Positions 20,121-30,419 of a stretch of 64,000 nucleotides of DNA are shown piece after piece. Positions within the stretch are counted from its first letter, which is position 1; every line of letters begins with the position of its first letter. The position numbers were made by a program, and so were the translations under genes. Location of the stretch: contig NZ_CP025263.1 in NCBI RefSeq assembly GCF_002843605.1, forward strand, positions 6,127,501 to 6,191,500, read 5' to 3'. This DNA is from Pseudomonas sp. S09G 359 (GTDB lineage Bacteria > Pseudomonadota > Gammaproteobacteria > Pseudomonadales > Pseudomonadaceae). Under the pieces are notes generated by a model. That model did no database searches, was not told where the DNA came from, and was given only the letters and a program-made list of their open reading frames with translations.

Positions 20121-21353
20121 TCAGCTCAGGCGCAGGCGGCTGGCGCCCACCAGCCGGTTGTAGATCAGGTACAGCACCACGGTCGCCAGCAGCAGCAAGC
20201 CGCCCAACGCCGTCGCCATGCCCCAGTTGATGCTGGTGTTGGTATAGAAGGCCACGAAATAGCTGACCATCTGGTCGTTCGGGCTGCCCAGCAGCGCGGG
20301 CGTGATGTAGTAACCAATTGCCAGGATGAACACCAGCAGGCAACCGGCGCCGACACCGGCGTAGGTCTGCGGGAAATACACACGCCAGAAGCTGGCGAAA
20401 GGATGGCAGCCCAGGGAAATCGCCGCGCGCATATAGGTCGGCGAGATGCCCTTCATCACGCTGTAGATCGGCAGAATCATGAACGGCAGCAGGATATGCA
20501 CCATCGAGATGTACACACCGGTGCGGTTGAACACCAGTTCCAGCGGCTTATCGATCAGGCCCATGCCCATCAACGCGCTGTTGATCAAACCACCGGACTG
20601 CAGCAATACGATCCACGCGGCCACCCGCACCAGGATCGAGGTCCAGAACGGCAGCAACACCAGGATCATCAGCAAATTGCTTTTACGCGCCGGCAGGTTG
20701 GCCAGCAGGTACGCCAGCGGGTACGCCAGCACCAGGCAGATGGCGGTGATCACCAGGCCCATCCAGAAGGTGCGGGCAAAGATGTCCAGGTAGATCGCCT
20801 GGTCGGGGGTGGCCGGGGCCACTTCACCGAGGTCGTCGATACGGTGATCGACGGCTGCCAGCAGGTAGAACGGCGTCAGGCTGCTGGTATTGCGCCGGAT
20901 CGCCTGCCAGTACGCCGGGTCACCCCAGCGTTCGTCGAGGTTTTCCAGTGCTTCTTTATACGAGCCAGGCACTTCGCTGAACGGCAGCGCCCGCGCGGTT
21001 TTGGTCAGCAGGCTGCGGTAGCCCGCCAGTTCCATGTTCAAGCGTTTGGACAGATCGCCCAAGGTCTGGTTGGCCCGTGCCTCGCCCAGATCCTCACTGA
21101 GGGCCTGGTACACCGGCTCGCCCGGCAGGCCGCGGCCATCCCAGGCCGTCACCGCCACCACGGTACGCGGCAAACCGCCCACCACTTCCGGGTTGCCGAC
21201 GCTCTTGAACAGCAGCGCGACGATAGGCACCAGGAACACCAGCAGCAAAAACAGCACCAACGGCGCAATCAAGGCCTGGGCCTTCCAGCGGTTGAGCCGC
21301 TCGGCACGCGCCAGGCGCTGCTTGAGGGTGGGGCCAGGAATGGCGATAGCCAT
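20121..21353 (-). CDS. ABC transporter permease, PotB/PotH type, with large periplasmic insert
   Basis: 410-residue inner-membrane subunit. TM1 lies near 28-50; residues about 55-185 form a hydrophilic periplasmic insertion not found in the short PotB proteins; then come the MetI-type helices (from about 192) and the coupling loop MRAAISLGCHPFASFWRVYFPQ (near 328-349). The insertion makes it about 120 residues longer than enteric PotB and resembles the long permease subunits of pseudomonad polyamine-type importers. It pairs with the following permease. Confidence 0.9.
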   Translation of the reverse strand: MAIAIPGPTLKQRLARAERLNRWKAQALIAPLVLFLLLVFLVPIVALLFKSVGNPEVVGGLPRTVVAVTAWDGRGLPGEPVYQALSEDLGEARANQTLGDLSKRLNMELAGYRSLLTKTARALPFSEVPGSYKEALENLDERWGDPAYWQAIRRNTSSLTPFYLLAAVDHRIDDLGEVAPATPDQAIYLDIFARTFWMGLVITAICLVLAYPLAYLLANLPARKSNLLMILVLLPFWTSILVRVAAWIVLLQSGGLINSALMGMGLIDKPLELVFNRTGVYISMVHILLPFMILPIYSVMKGISPTYMRAAISLGCHPFASFWRVYFPQTYAGVGAGCLLVFILAIGYYITPALLGSPNDQMVSYFVAFYTNTSINWGMATALGGLLLLATVVLYLIYNRLVGASRLRLS

Positions 21354-21404
21354 GGCAAACTCCGATTATGAAAATGAATGCAATCTGCCCAACACAGCAG
21401 ATCC

Positions 21405-21512
21405 CATGTGGAGCGGGCTTGTGTGGGAGCGGGCTTGCTCGCGAATGCGGTGGGTCAGCCTCCTCATGTGTTGACTGTCACACTGCTTTCGCGAGCAAGC
21501 CCGCTCCCACAC
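21405..21512. repeat. REP pair with an extra abutted half-repeat
   Basis: Right-hand copy (GCGAGCAAGCCCGCTCCCACAC, ending about 21512) and left-hand copy (TGTGGGAGCGGGCTTGCTCG from 21422) form the usual inverted pair. Immediately left of the pair is a further partial copy, ATGTGGAGCGGGCTTG (21405-21420), lacking two G. The element separates the binding-protein gene from the permease genes of one operon. Confidence 0.9.
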
Positions 21513-21548
21513 TTACCGGTTCCCACAAGGATTTAGCGGTGTTGCTGG

Positions 21549-22589
21549 TTATTTAGCCGCCCAGGAGTTGAAGCGCTGCTCCAACTGCTCGCCGTTATCC
21601 GCCCAGAAGCTCACATCGATCTGCACCTGGTTGGCGATGTTTTCCGGGGTGGTCGGCATGTCCTTCAGCACATCCTTGGCCAGCAACGGCACGGCTTGGG
21701 TGTTGGCCGGGCCGTAGGCGATGTTTTCCGAGTAGGTTTTTTGCTGTTGCGGGGCTACCGAGAAGGCGATGAATTTCTTCGCCGCTTCGGCGCGGTCCTT
21801 CGCCAGGCCTTTTGGAATGGCCCAGGCATCGAAGTCGTAGATGCCGCCGTTCCACACCACTTTCAGGTTGCTTTCTTTTTGCACGGCCGCGATACGGCCG
21901 TTGTAGGCCGAACTCATTACCACGTCACCCGAGGCCAAGTACTGCGGCGGTTGTGCGCCGGCTTCCCACCACTGGATCGACGGTTTCAGCTCGTCGAGTT
22001 TCTTGAACGCACGGTCCTGGCCATCTTTGCCGGCCAGCACTTTGTACACGTCCTTCGGCGCCACACCGTCGGCCATCAGTGCAAATTCCAGGGTGTACTT
22101 GGCGCCTTTACGCAGGCCGCGTTTGCCCGGGAATTTCTTGGTATCCCAGAAATCCGCCCAACTGGTCGGTGCGCTGGTCAGCTTGTCGGCGTTGTAGGCC
22201 AGCACGGTCGACCACACGAAGAAACCCACGCCGCATGGCTGGATGGCGCCTTTGACGTAATCGGCGCTGTTGCCGAACAGTTTCGGGTCCAGCGGCTCGA
22301 ACATGTCTTCGTCGCAGCCACGCGACAGTTCTGGCGATTCCACTTCCACCAGGTCCCAGGACACGCTCTTGGTGTCGACCATGGCTTTGACCTTGGCCAT
22401 CTCACCGTTGTATTCGCCGGCGACGATCTTGCCGTTGCCCGCACTTTCCCACGGTGCATAGAAGGCCTTGACCTGGGCCGCCTTGTTCGCGCCGCCAAAC
22501 GATACGACGGTCAGGTCCGGGCCGGCCATGGCCTGTGTCGCGCCCATCAAGCTCAATGCCAGAACGGAATACTTCAAGGAACTCAACAT
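21549..22589 (-). CDS. ABC transporter periplasmic binding protein, PotD/PotF type
   Basis: 346-residue extracytoplasmic solute receptor with a cleavable signal peptide (about residues 1-22, ending TQAMA before GPDLTVVSFGG). The mature protein has the bacterial extracellular binding-protein family 1/8 fold of the spermidine/putrescine receptors (LTVVSFGGANKAAQVKAFYAPWE, GVGFFVWSTVLAYNADKL, KGLRKGAKYTLEFALMADGV). The start at 22589 (MLSSLKYSV) is chosen for its signal peptide. It follows the ATPase gene by 44 nt and is separated from the permeases by a REP pair. Confidence 0.92.
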   Translation of the reverse strand: MLSSLKYSVLALSLMGATQAMAGPDLTVVSFGGANKAAQVKAFYAPWESAGNGKIVAGEYNGEMAKVKAMVDTKSVSWDLVEVESPELSRGCDEDMFEPLDPKLFGNSADYVKGAIQPCGVGFFVWSTVLAYNADKLTSAPTSWADFWDTKKFPGKRGLRKGAKYTLEFALMADGVAPKDVYKVLAGKDGQDRAFKKLDELKPSIQWWEAGAQPPQYLASGDVVMSSAYNGRIAAVQKESNLKVVWNGGIYDFDAWAIPKGLAKDRAEAAKKFIAFSVAPQQQKTYSENIAYGPANTQAVPLLAKDVLKDMPTTPENIANQVQIDVSFWADNGEQLEQRFNSWAAK

Positions 22590-22633
22590 TGTTGTTCTCT
22601 CCACGTGCAGGGTTGGTGAAGCCATGGGGGCGA

Positions 22634-23746
22634 TTAATTCGCCTCTAGAAGTGGGTCGAGTGCGCGAACGTGCTCGACTTGCCAGCCAATCGGTACCACG
22701 TCGCCAACCGCCAGGGCTGGGTCCAGCTCGGCAATCGGTTGTTTCACAAAAAAATCGGCCTTGCCGCAGACTTCCAGGCGCACACGCACGTGGTCGCCCA
22801 GGTAGATGAATTCCGCCACCCGCCCGGAGAAGCGGTTGACGCAACTCTCGCTGGAGCCATTAAGACTCACGCGTTCCGGGCGCACCGACAGCGTCACCGG
22901 GCCGCCGACCTGGCCGACATTCACCGCCAGCGCCTCGACCTTCTCGCCGCGCGCCAGCTCGACCACGCAACGGTCGCCGGTGTGGCTGTGCAGGCGGCCA
23001 TTGAGGCGGTTGTTCTCGCCGATGAAGTTGGCAACGAAGGTGTTCTTCGGTTCTTCGTACAGGGTTCGCGGCGCGGCGATCTGCTGGATCTCGCCCTGAT
23101 GGAACACCGCCACACGGTCGGACATGGTCAGCGCTTCGCCCTGATCGTGGGTCACGTACACCACCGTCACGCCGAGGCGTTGATGCAGGTGCTTGATCTC
23201 CATCTGCATGTGTTCGCGCAGTTGCTTGTCGAGGGCGCCGAGGGGTTCATCCATCAGCACCAATTGCGGTTCGAACACCAGCGCGCGTGCCAGGGCAACG
23301 CGCTGTTGCTGGCCGCCGGAGAGTTGCGCCGGGTAGCGCTGGGCGAAGGCATCGAGCTGGACCATGCTCAGCACGCGTTTGACCCGCTCGCTGATATCGG
23401 TCTTGCTCAAACCACGCACCGACAACGGGAACGCCAGGTTCTCGGCGACGGTCATGTGCGGGAACAACGCGTAGTTCTGGAACACCATGCCGATATCGCG
23501 CTTGTGCGGCGGCACGTTGTTGATCGACCGCCCGGCCAGCTGGATTTCCCCGGCGGTCGGTGTTTCAAAACCGGCGAGCATCATCAGGCTGGTGGTCTTG
23601 CCTGAACCGGACGGCCCGAGCAGGGTCAGGAACTCGCCCTTGCGAATCTCCAGGTTGAGGTCTTTGACGATCAGGTTCTCGCCGTCGTAGCTCTTCTGCA
23701 CGCCACGAAAGCTGACCAGCACATCATTTGAATCCACCTCGCTCAT
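22634..23746 (-). CDS. ABC transporter ATP-binding protein, PotA type
   Basis: 370-residue ATPase that powers the adjacent importer. Walker A GPSGSGKT (44-51), Q-loop in VFQNYALFPHMTV, signature LSGGQQQR (142-149), Walker B LVLMDEP (163-169) and the switch histidine in VYVTHDQGEAL are all present; a TOBE domain occupies about 285-365. The start at 23746 (MSEVDSNDVLVSFRG) is preferred to the in-frame upstream ATG. First gene of the transporter operon, 214 nt after the response regulator gene on the same strand. Confidence 0.93.
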   Translation of the reverse strand: MSEVDSNDVLVSFRGVQKSYDGENLIVKDLNLEIRKGEFLTLLGPSGSGKTTSLMMLAGFETPTAGEIQLAGRSINNVPPHKRDIGMVFQNYALFPHMTVAENLAFPLSVRGLSKTDISERVKRVLSMVQLDAFAQRYPAQLSGGQQQRVALARALVFEPQLVLMDEPLGALDKQLREHMQMEIKHLHQRLGVTVVYVTHDQGEALTMSDRVAVFHQGEIQQIAAPRTLYEEPKNTFVANFIGENNRLNGRLHSHTGDRCVVELARGEKVEALAVNVGQVGGPVTLSVRPERVSLNGSSESCVNRFSGRVAEFIYLGDHVRVRLEVCGKADFFVKQPIAELDPALAVGDVVPIGWQVEHVRALDPLLEAN

Positions 23747-23798
23747 ACCCGCACCTTTGTATTTTGGACTGCTGTGGCACAAGCGTAGTCCAGGCGCG

Positions 23799-23820
23799 AG
23801 GCCCCGGAAATCGGGGGCCG
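23799..23820. other. GC-rich hairpin upstream of the transporter operon
   Basis: GGCCCC (23800-23805) pairs with GGGGCC (23814-23819) around GGAAATCG in the 214-nt gap between the response regulator and the ATPase gene. It lacks a T-run. It could end the response regulator mRNA or lie in the transporter leader; neither can be decided by eye. Confidence 0.35.
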
Positions 23821-23960
23821 TGAGAGAATTGCATCAGCCGGATGGAAGGTTGGGGGTAGGGATCGCCCTACACAGATGGCGGGGATGGAACAGTGCCGCC
23901 GCGCCGCGCGCCGGGAATCGGCTCAGCGCAACTCAAAGGGCGTCGCAAACAGGCATGTCG

Positions 23961-24590
23961 CTACAGAAGCTTGTGCTCCATGGCGTACTTCACCAGTTCC
24001 GCCAGGGAGGTGATATTGAGCTTTTGCATCAGCCGTGCCTTGTGGGTGCTGATGGTCTTGCTGCTCAGCGCCAGTTGCTGGGCGATGTCGTTCACGTTGG
24101 CGCCCTGGGCCAGGCGCTCGAACACCGAAAACTCACGTTCGGACAGCAATGAATGCAACGGCCGGGTATCGGTCAAGCCGACTTCGAAGACCATGCGGTC
24201 GGCCAGGTCCGGGTCGATATAACGCCCGCCGGCCGCCACCTTGCGGATCGCCGTGAGCAGCAGCGCGGGGTCGCTGTCTTTGGTTGCATAACCGGCGGCG
24301 CCGACCTTCAAGGCACGGGCGGCCATTTGCGCCTCATCGTGCATCGACAGCACCAGGATCGCCGGCGGGTTGCTCAATGCGCGGATCCGCGCAATCGCTT
24401 CCAGGCCGTTGACGCCGGGCATCGAGATATCCAGCAAAACCACCTCGCAGGGCACATGGCGCAGGGTCTCGAGCAATTGCTCACCATTGCTCGCCTCGCC
24501 CACCACCAGCAGGTCTTTGGCCAGGCCGATCAATTGCTTGATGCCTTCTCGAACGATGGTGTGGTCTTCGGCTACCAGTACGCGAATCAC
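23961..24590 (-). CDS. NarL/LuxR-family response regulator
   Basis: 209-residue two-component output regulator. Receiver domain 1-120 with phosphoacceptor D54 (EVVLLDISMPGVNGLE) and the conserved Lys near 104 (YATKDSDP); C-terminal LuxR-type helix-turn-helix (about 145-205, LSEREFSVFERLAQG to SSKTISTHKARLMQKLN). It follows the histidine kinase gene by 18 nt, so the two should be a cognate pair. Target genes are not evident; the adjacent transporter is one candidate. Confidence 0.92.
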   Translation of the reverse strand: MIRVLVAEDHTIVREGIKQLIGLAKDLLVVGEASNGEQLLETLRHVPCEVVLLDISMPGVNGLEAIARIRALSNPPAILVLSMHDEAQMAARALKVGAAGYATKDSDPALLLTAIRKVAAGGRYIDPDLADRMVFEVGLTDTRPLHSLLSEREFSVFERLAQGANVNDIAQQLALSSKTISTHKARLMQKLNITSLAELVKYAMEHKLL

Positions 24591-24608
24591 AAGGGTTTCC
24601 TCATATGG

Positions 24609-26603
24609 TTATGCATCCAGCGGCACCGTGACACTCAGGGTGGTGCCCTCGCCCACTTCACTTTCCAGGCTCAACTGCCCGCCCATGATCAGCACCCGCT
24701 CGCGCATGCCCACCAGGCCGAACGACACCGGCCGGCCTTGGGGCTGGACGAAGCCGACGCCGTCGTCGCTGATGGTCAGCCGCAGGTCCGTGCCTTCCAC
24801 CGCCAGGGTCAGCTCCACAGTATGCGCCTGGGCATGGCGCATCACATTGGTCAGCGCTTCCTGCAGGATGCGGAACAGGCCAATGGCCTTGGCGTCACTC
24901 AGGGCCGGCAGGTTATCCGGAACCTGCACCAGGCAGGGGATTTGCGTGCGCGCTTCGAAACGCCGCGCCTGCCACTCGATGGCCGAGGCAATCCCGGCGT
25001 CGAGAATCGGCGGGCGCAGCGCGGTTGCCACGTCCCGCACCAGTTGGAACAGCTGGGCGATCAGACGCTTCATGCTGTTCAAGCGCTCGTGCAGGCCAGA
25101 GTCCAGCTGTGCGTAGGCCAGTTCGCACATGGAGGTTTCCAGTTTGAGCACGGTGAGCATCTGCCCGAGTTCGTCGTGGACCTCGCGGGCGATGCGCGCT
25201 TTTTCTTCTTCGCGCACGGTTTCCAGGTGGGCCGACAGCTCGCGCAGTTGCGCCTCACTTTGCAGCAAGGCGGCCAGGGTGCGGCGCAACTCGGTGACGT
25301 CGTTGAGGTAGACCACCAGGTATTCGGCCTCGGCAAAGCGCAGAAAACTCAAGGACACGTTGGCCGGCAGGATGCTGCCATCGGCGCGCCGGCAGTCGGT
25401 GGCGAAGTTCTGCGGGCCGTCTTCGCTGGCCCGCGCGCGTTTCCACAGGTTGAGCCAGCGGTCCATATCCAGGCTCGGGTCGAGGTCGACCAGGGGGCGC
25501 TCGATCAAGGCGCCGGGGCCATAGCCGAGCATGCTTTCGGCCGCGCGGTTGGCGTAGCGCACATGGCTGTCCCAGTTGACCCAGAGAATGCCGACGGTGC
25601 TTTGATCGATGGAAAACTGCGTCAAGCGCAGCGCTTCGGCACCGGCGGCGCGGGCCGCGCTTTCTTCGCGGGCGGCCAGCAGGTCATGTTCCAGCACGCG
25701 TTGCTGGCGGCGCTGCCAGAACACGATGGCCAGGCTGGCGAGCAGGAACAGGCCCAGCAACAGGCTGAGGTTTTGCCACAGGCCCGGGGATTCCGACAAC
25801 CGTGGGTATTTGGCTTGCAGCCAGCGGTTGTGCAATTGGTCCAGGTCGCGGGCGGGGATGGCGCGCAGGGCGCTTTCCATAATGCCGGCCAACTCCGGCC
25901 ATTCGCGCCGCGTGGCCACCCGCAGCAGTTGCGGCAGGCCGATATCCCCCACCACTGCCAGCCCGGCGAACTCGGCCTCAGCAGACAACCGGCTCAGCTG
26001 CGCTTCATCCACCACGGCATACCGCGCCTGCTGGCTGACCAGCAACTGCAAAGCCTGGCGCTCCAGGGGCACGCCTTGCAGATTAAGTGCAGGGTAGGTG
26101 CTGCGCAGGTAGTCGGCCACGGCGCTGGGCATGCGCACGGCAACGCGGGATTGGTCATCGAGCTTTTCCAGCTCCACCGCCCCGCCGCCGTCACGGATGC
26201 CGACGATGTGCTGGGGCACGCGCATATACGGGTCACTGAACAGCCACAGGCGCAAACCGGCCGGGGTTTGTTGCAGCCCGGGGGCGATATCCACTTCGCC
26301 ATCGCGCACGGCGGCTTCAAGCGCTTCCTGGTTGGGGAAGTTGCGCCAGGACACTTCGATATTCAGCGCCTTGACCAGCCACTGCATCAATTCCACGTTG
26401 GCCCCGGACAAGCGTTGCAGGCGGCGATCGTATTGCGCGTAGGGCGCCTGCAATACCACGCCCACCCGCAGTTCCGGGTGCGCCACCAGCCATTCACGTT
26501 GCTGCGCGGTAAGTTGCGCCTGCGGTGCGGCGGGCGCGGGAGCAGCATTTGCCATCAAGGCAAAGCACAAACAGCCGATAACCAGCAGACAGCGAAAACC
26601 CAT
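24609..26603 (-). CDS. Sensor histidine kinase with periplasmic solute-binding (SBP_bac_3) domain
   Basis: 664-residue membrane sensor. A signal peptide (1-20) leads to a periplasmic family 3 solute-binding domain (about 33-265, LRVGVVLQAPYAQYDRRL onward), a transmembrane helix (278-296, LLLGLFLLASLAIVFW), a PAS domain (about 325-440), a HisKA_3 dimerisation domain with phospho-acceptor H476 in AREVHDELGQ, and a HATPase domain (about 560-660, DDGVGF and FGLVGMRERV). This architecture suggests direct sensing of a small molecule, perhaps an amino acid or amine, in the periplasm. It pairs with the response regulator immediately downstream. Confidence 0.92.
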   Translation of the reverse strand: MGFRCLLVIGCLCFALMANAAPAPAAPQAQLTAQQREWLVAHPELRVGVVLQAPYAQYDRRLQRLSGANVELMQWLVKALNIEVSWRNFPNQEALEAAVRDGEVDIAPGLQQTPAGLRLWLFSDPYMRVPQHIVGIRDGGGAVELEKLDDQSRVAVRMPSAVADYLRSTYPALNLQGVPLERQALQLLVSQQARYAVVDEAQLSRLSAEAEFAGLAVVGDIGLPQLLRVATRREWPELAGIMESALRAIPARDLDQLHNRWLQAKYPRLSESPGLWQNLSLLLGLFLLASLAIVFWQRRQQRVLEHDLLAAREESAARAAGAEALRLTQFSIDQSTVGILWVNWDSHVRYANRAAESMLGYGPGALIERPLVDLDPSLDMDRWLNLWKRARASEDGPQNFATDCRRADGSILPANVSLSFLRFAEAEYLVVYLNDVTELRRTLAALLQSEAQLRELSAHLETVREEEKARIAREVHDELGQMLTVLKLETSMCELAYAQLDSGLHERLNSMKRLIAQLFQLVRDVATALRPPILDAGIASAIEWQARRFEARTQIPCLVQVPDNLPALSDAKAIGLFRILQEALTNVMRHAQAHTVELTLAVEGTDLRLTISDDGVGFVQPQGRPVSFGLVGMRERVLIMGGQLSLESEVGEGTTLSVTVPLDA

Positions 26604-26680
26604 GATCCACGTCTCACATCACTGACAAATACTGACCAACCCATTAGGCTGCTGGAATCACTTCTGGCCGGAAATCAACG

Positions 26681-27655
26681 ATGCCACATCGAAACCGTTC
26701 GGCACTGCCAGCATTGTGCCTGTCACTGCTCGTTACCAGTGCCTTTTCTGTCCAGGCCGCCGACGCACCTGCGCCGGCCGCCGAAAAACCCGCAGAACGC
26801 CAGCCCTTGCCCGAGCGCAGCCTGGAAGAAGCCAGCGCGCTGGAGCGTAAAATCCCGCAACAGGAACAGCAACAGTTGCAGGCCGGCAGTGATTCGTTCC
26901 TCGCCCTGTGGAAGCCCGCCAACAGCGCCGAGCCCGAAGGCGTGGTGATTATCGTCCCGGGCGCCGGGGAAAATGCTGACTGGCCGCAAGCAATCGGCCC
27001 ATTGCGGCGCAAATTGCCGGATGCCAATTGGGGCAGCCTCAGCCTGTCGCTGCCGGATATCAGCGTAGACACCCTGCCGCCGCGCGCCGCACCAGCGCCC
27101 GCAGCCACCGTCGACACCAGCAGCAAAGACGCGGCCACCGCCGACAAACCGATCGAGCAGGCCGCCAGCGCCGAAGCCGAAGGCACTGACCCGGCCGTGG
27201 TGCCTGGGGCCGACGAGCAGGACAAAACCGACGCCTCGCGCATCTTTGCGCGCATCGATGCCGCCGTGGCCTTCGCCCAAACCCAGAGTGCGCGCAGCAT
27301 AGTGTTGGCCGGCCATGGCACCGGCGCCTGGTGGGCCGCACGTTACCTGAGCGAGAAACAGCCGGCCCAGGTGCAGAAATTGGTCATGGTGGCCGGCAAA
27401 ACCCCGGCGGCACGCACGCCGGACCTGCAGCAACTGGCGCCGACCTTGAAAGTGCCCACGGCGGATGTCTTCTATCAAGACAGCCCCCAGGATCGCAAAA
27501 ACGCACAAGAGCGCGCCCAGGCCGCCAAGCGTGCAAAAAACGACGGTTATAAGCAGGTGTCGCTCAAAACCCTACCCGGCAACAGTGCTGCCGAGCAGGA
27601 GCAGCTGTATCGCCGGGTTCGTGGCTGGTTGAGCCCGCAGGCCAACGCGGACTGA
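26681..27655 (+). CDS. DUF3530-family protein, secreted alpha/beta-hydrolase-like
   Basis: 324-residue protein with a signal peptide (about 1-26, ending SVQA). The mature part begins with a Pro/Ala/Glu-rich segment, then GVVIIVPGAGENADWP (near 87-102), which resembles an alpha/beta-hydrolase oxyanion region, an Ala/Pro-rich low-complexity insert (about 133-175) and SIVLAGHGTGAWWAARYL (near 206-223). In that motif the nucleophile-elbow position reads GHGTG, with Gly/His rather than a clear GxSxG serine, so catalytic activity is doubtful. Function unknown. It diverges from the sensor kinase gene. Confidence 0.8.
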   Translation: MPHRNRSALPALCLSLLVTSAFSVQAADAPAPAAEKPAERQPLPERSLEEASALERKIPQQEQQQLQAGSDSFLALWKPANSAEPEGVVIIVPGAGENADWPQAIGPLRRKLPDANWGSLSLSLPDISVDTLPPRAAPAPAATVDTSSKDAATADKPIEQAASAEAEGTDPAVVPGADEQDKTDASRIFARIDAAVAFAQTQSARSIVLAGHGTGAWWAARYLSEKQPAQVQKLVMVAGKTPAARTPDLQQLAPTLKVPTADVFYQDSPQDRKNAQERAQAAKRAKNDGYKQVSLKTLPGNSAAEQEQLYRRVRGWLSPQANAD

Positions 27656-27680
27656 TCACTATTTCAATAACACCACAGAA

Positions 27681-27794
27681 CCCATGTGGGAGCGGGCTTG
27701 TGTGGGAGCGGGCTTGCTCGCGAATGCAGTCTGTCAGTTGACGAATGAGTCGACTGATACTCCGCATTCGCGAGCAAGCCCGCTCCCACATGGG
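27681..27794. repeat. REP pair with an extra abutted half-repeat
   Basis: CATGTGGGAGCGGGCTTG (27683-27700) is followed at once by a second copy, TGTGGGAGCGGGCTTGCTCG (27701-27720), and the inverted partner ends CCGCTCCCACATGGG at 27794. It lies between the convergent DUF3530 and djlA genes. The same abutted arrangement occurs at 21405-21512. Confidence 0.93.
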
Positions 27795-27823
27795 ATTGGG
27801 CTGTCACACTAAAATTGTGGTTT

Positions 27824-28591
27824 TCAGCGAAAATCCCGGCGCTCGCGAATCAACGCATAGGCATTGTGCAATTCGCGGGTGCGCTCGGTGGCCTCGCGCA
27901 CTTGCGTGGGGGTGGCGCCACTGCCGGCCACCTTGTCCGGGTGGTGGCGGCTAAGCAGGCGGCGATAGGCGCGCTTGATCGCCGATGGCTCGGTGGTGGC
28001 CGTGACGCCGAGCAAGCGCAACGCATCCTGGTAGCTGCCACCGCGATTGACCAGCGGCTTGCGTTCCGGCGTGTAGTCAGCGGCCAGCGCCTGGAGTTGT
28101 TGCGGCGTCCAGCCCAGCCATTTGCCCCACAGATCGATCAGGTCGCGCTCGGCGTCATCCGCCTTGCCATCCGCCCAGACCATCCGCCAGCACGCACGCA
28201 ACACACCTTCCGCCGCATGGGGCTGGGCCTTGAGCACACGCAGGTAGCTGCGCACCCGGTCGGAGCCGGACTTGCCACGGTTAAACGCGGCAATTGCACG
28301 GCGCTGGGCCGATTCGGTCATGTCCAGAGAACGCATCTCTTGCCGCGCCTGCTGGATATGCCCATCCACCACACGCCCGCCGCTCTTGGCCAGGCGCCCG
28401 AGCAACACAAACAACAACTCGTCATTGCGCAACGCCGCACGCCCGCCCAGGCGTTCGCGCAATTGCGCCCAGCTTTGCAGTTGCAGGCGGCGATCCAGCG
28501 CCTGCCCCAACAGCGCACCCAATAAGGCCCCCGGAATGCTGGCAATGGCAAAGCCAGCCCCGGCGCCGATCAGCGTCCCTGGCCACAACAT
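27824..28591 (-). CDS. djlA: DnaJ-like membrane co-chaperone DjlA
   Basis: 255-residue protein with an N-terminal glycine-rich membrane segment (about 4-30, GAGAGFAIASIPGALLGALLG), a TerB-like central domain (about 50-165) and a C-terminal J domain (about 185-255) with the HPD motif in SRHHPDKV. J proteins stimulate DnaK ATPase; DjlA does so at the inner membrane. It starts 1 nt after the murU stop, in an amgK-murU-djlA run. Confidence 0.9.
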   Translation of the reverse strand: MLWPGTLIGAGAGFAIASIPGALLGALLGQALDRRLQLQSWAQLRERLGGRAALRNDELLFVLLGRLAKSGGRVVDGHIQQARQEMRSLDMTESAQRRAIAAFNRGKSGSDRVRSYLRVLKAQPHAAEGVLRACWRMVWADGKADDAERDLIDLWGKWLGWTPQQLQALAADYTPERKPLVNRGGSYQDALRLLGVTATTEPSAIKRAYRRLLSRHHPDKVAGSGATPTQVREATERTRELHNAYALIRERRDFR

Positions 28592-28592
28592 G

Positions 28593-30289
<1,697 letters not shown>

Positions 30290-30302
30290 TACAAGGGTCT
30301 CC

Positions 30303-30318
30303 GACGGCGCTAGCCGTC
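30303..30318. other. Small inverted repeat in the amgK/lptD divergent region
   Basis: GACGGC-GCTA-GCCGTC, a 6-bp stem 14 nt from the amgK start. It could be an operator or a leader hairpin. The surrounding 130 bp must carry both promoters; TATTAT (30334-30339) is a possible -10 for lptD, without a good -35. Confidence 0.3.
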
Positions 30319-30419
30319 AAGCGGGGCATGCTTTATTATCACGCATCTTTTTCAGACCATCGAGAGGCGTGCGGCCCAAACCGCGGGCAGATGGCACGCA
30401 GGAAGCCCGGACTAATAAG

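Noticed and set aside
24153-26948. A 931-codon open frame on the plus strand over the response regulator and kinase genes
   Set aside because: It runs across the boundary of two well-identified genes on the other strand and is rich in His/Gln/Arg, a sign of antisense translation.
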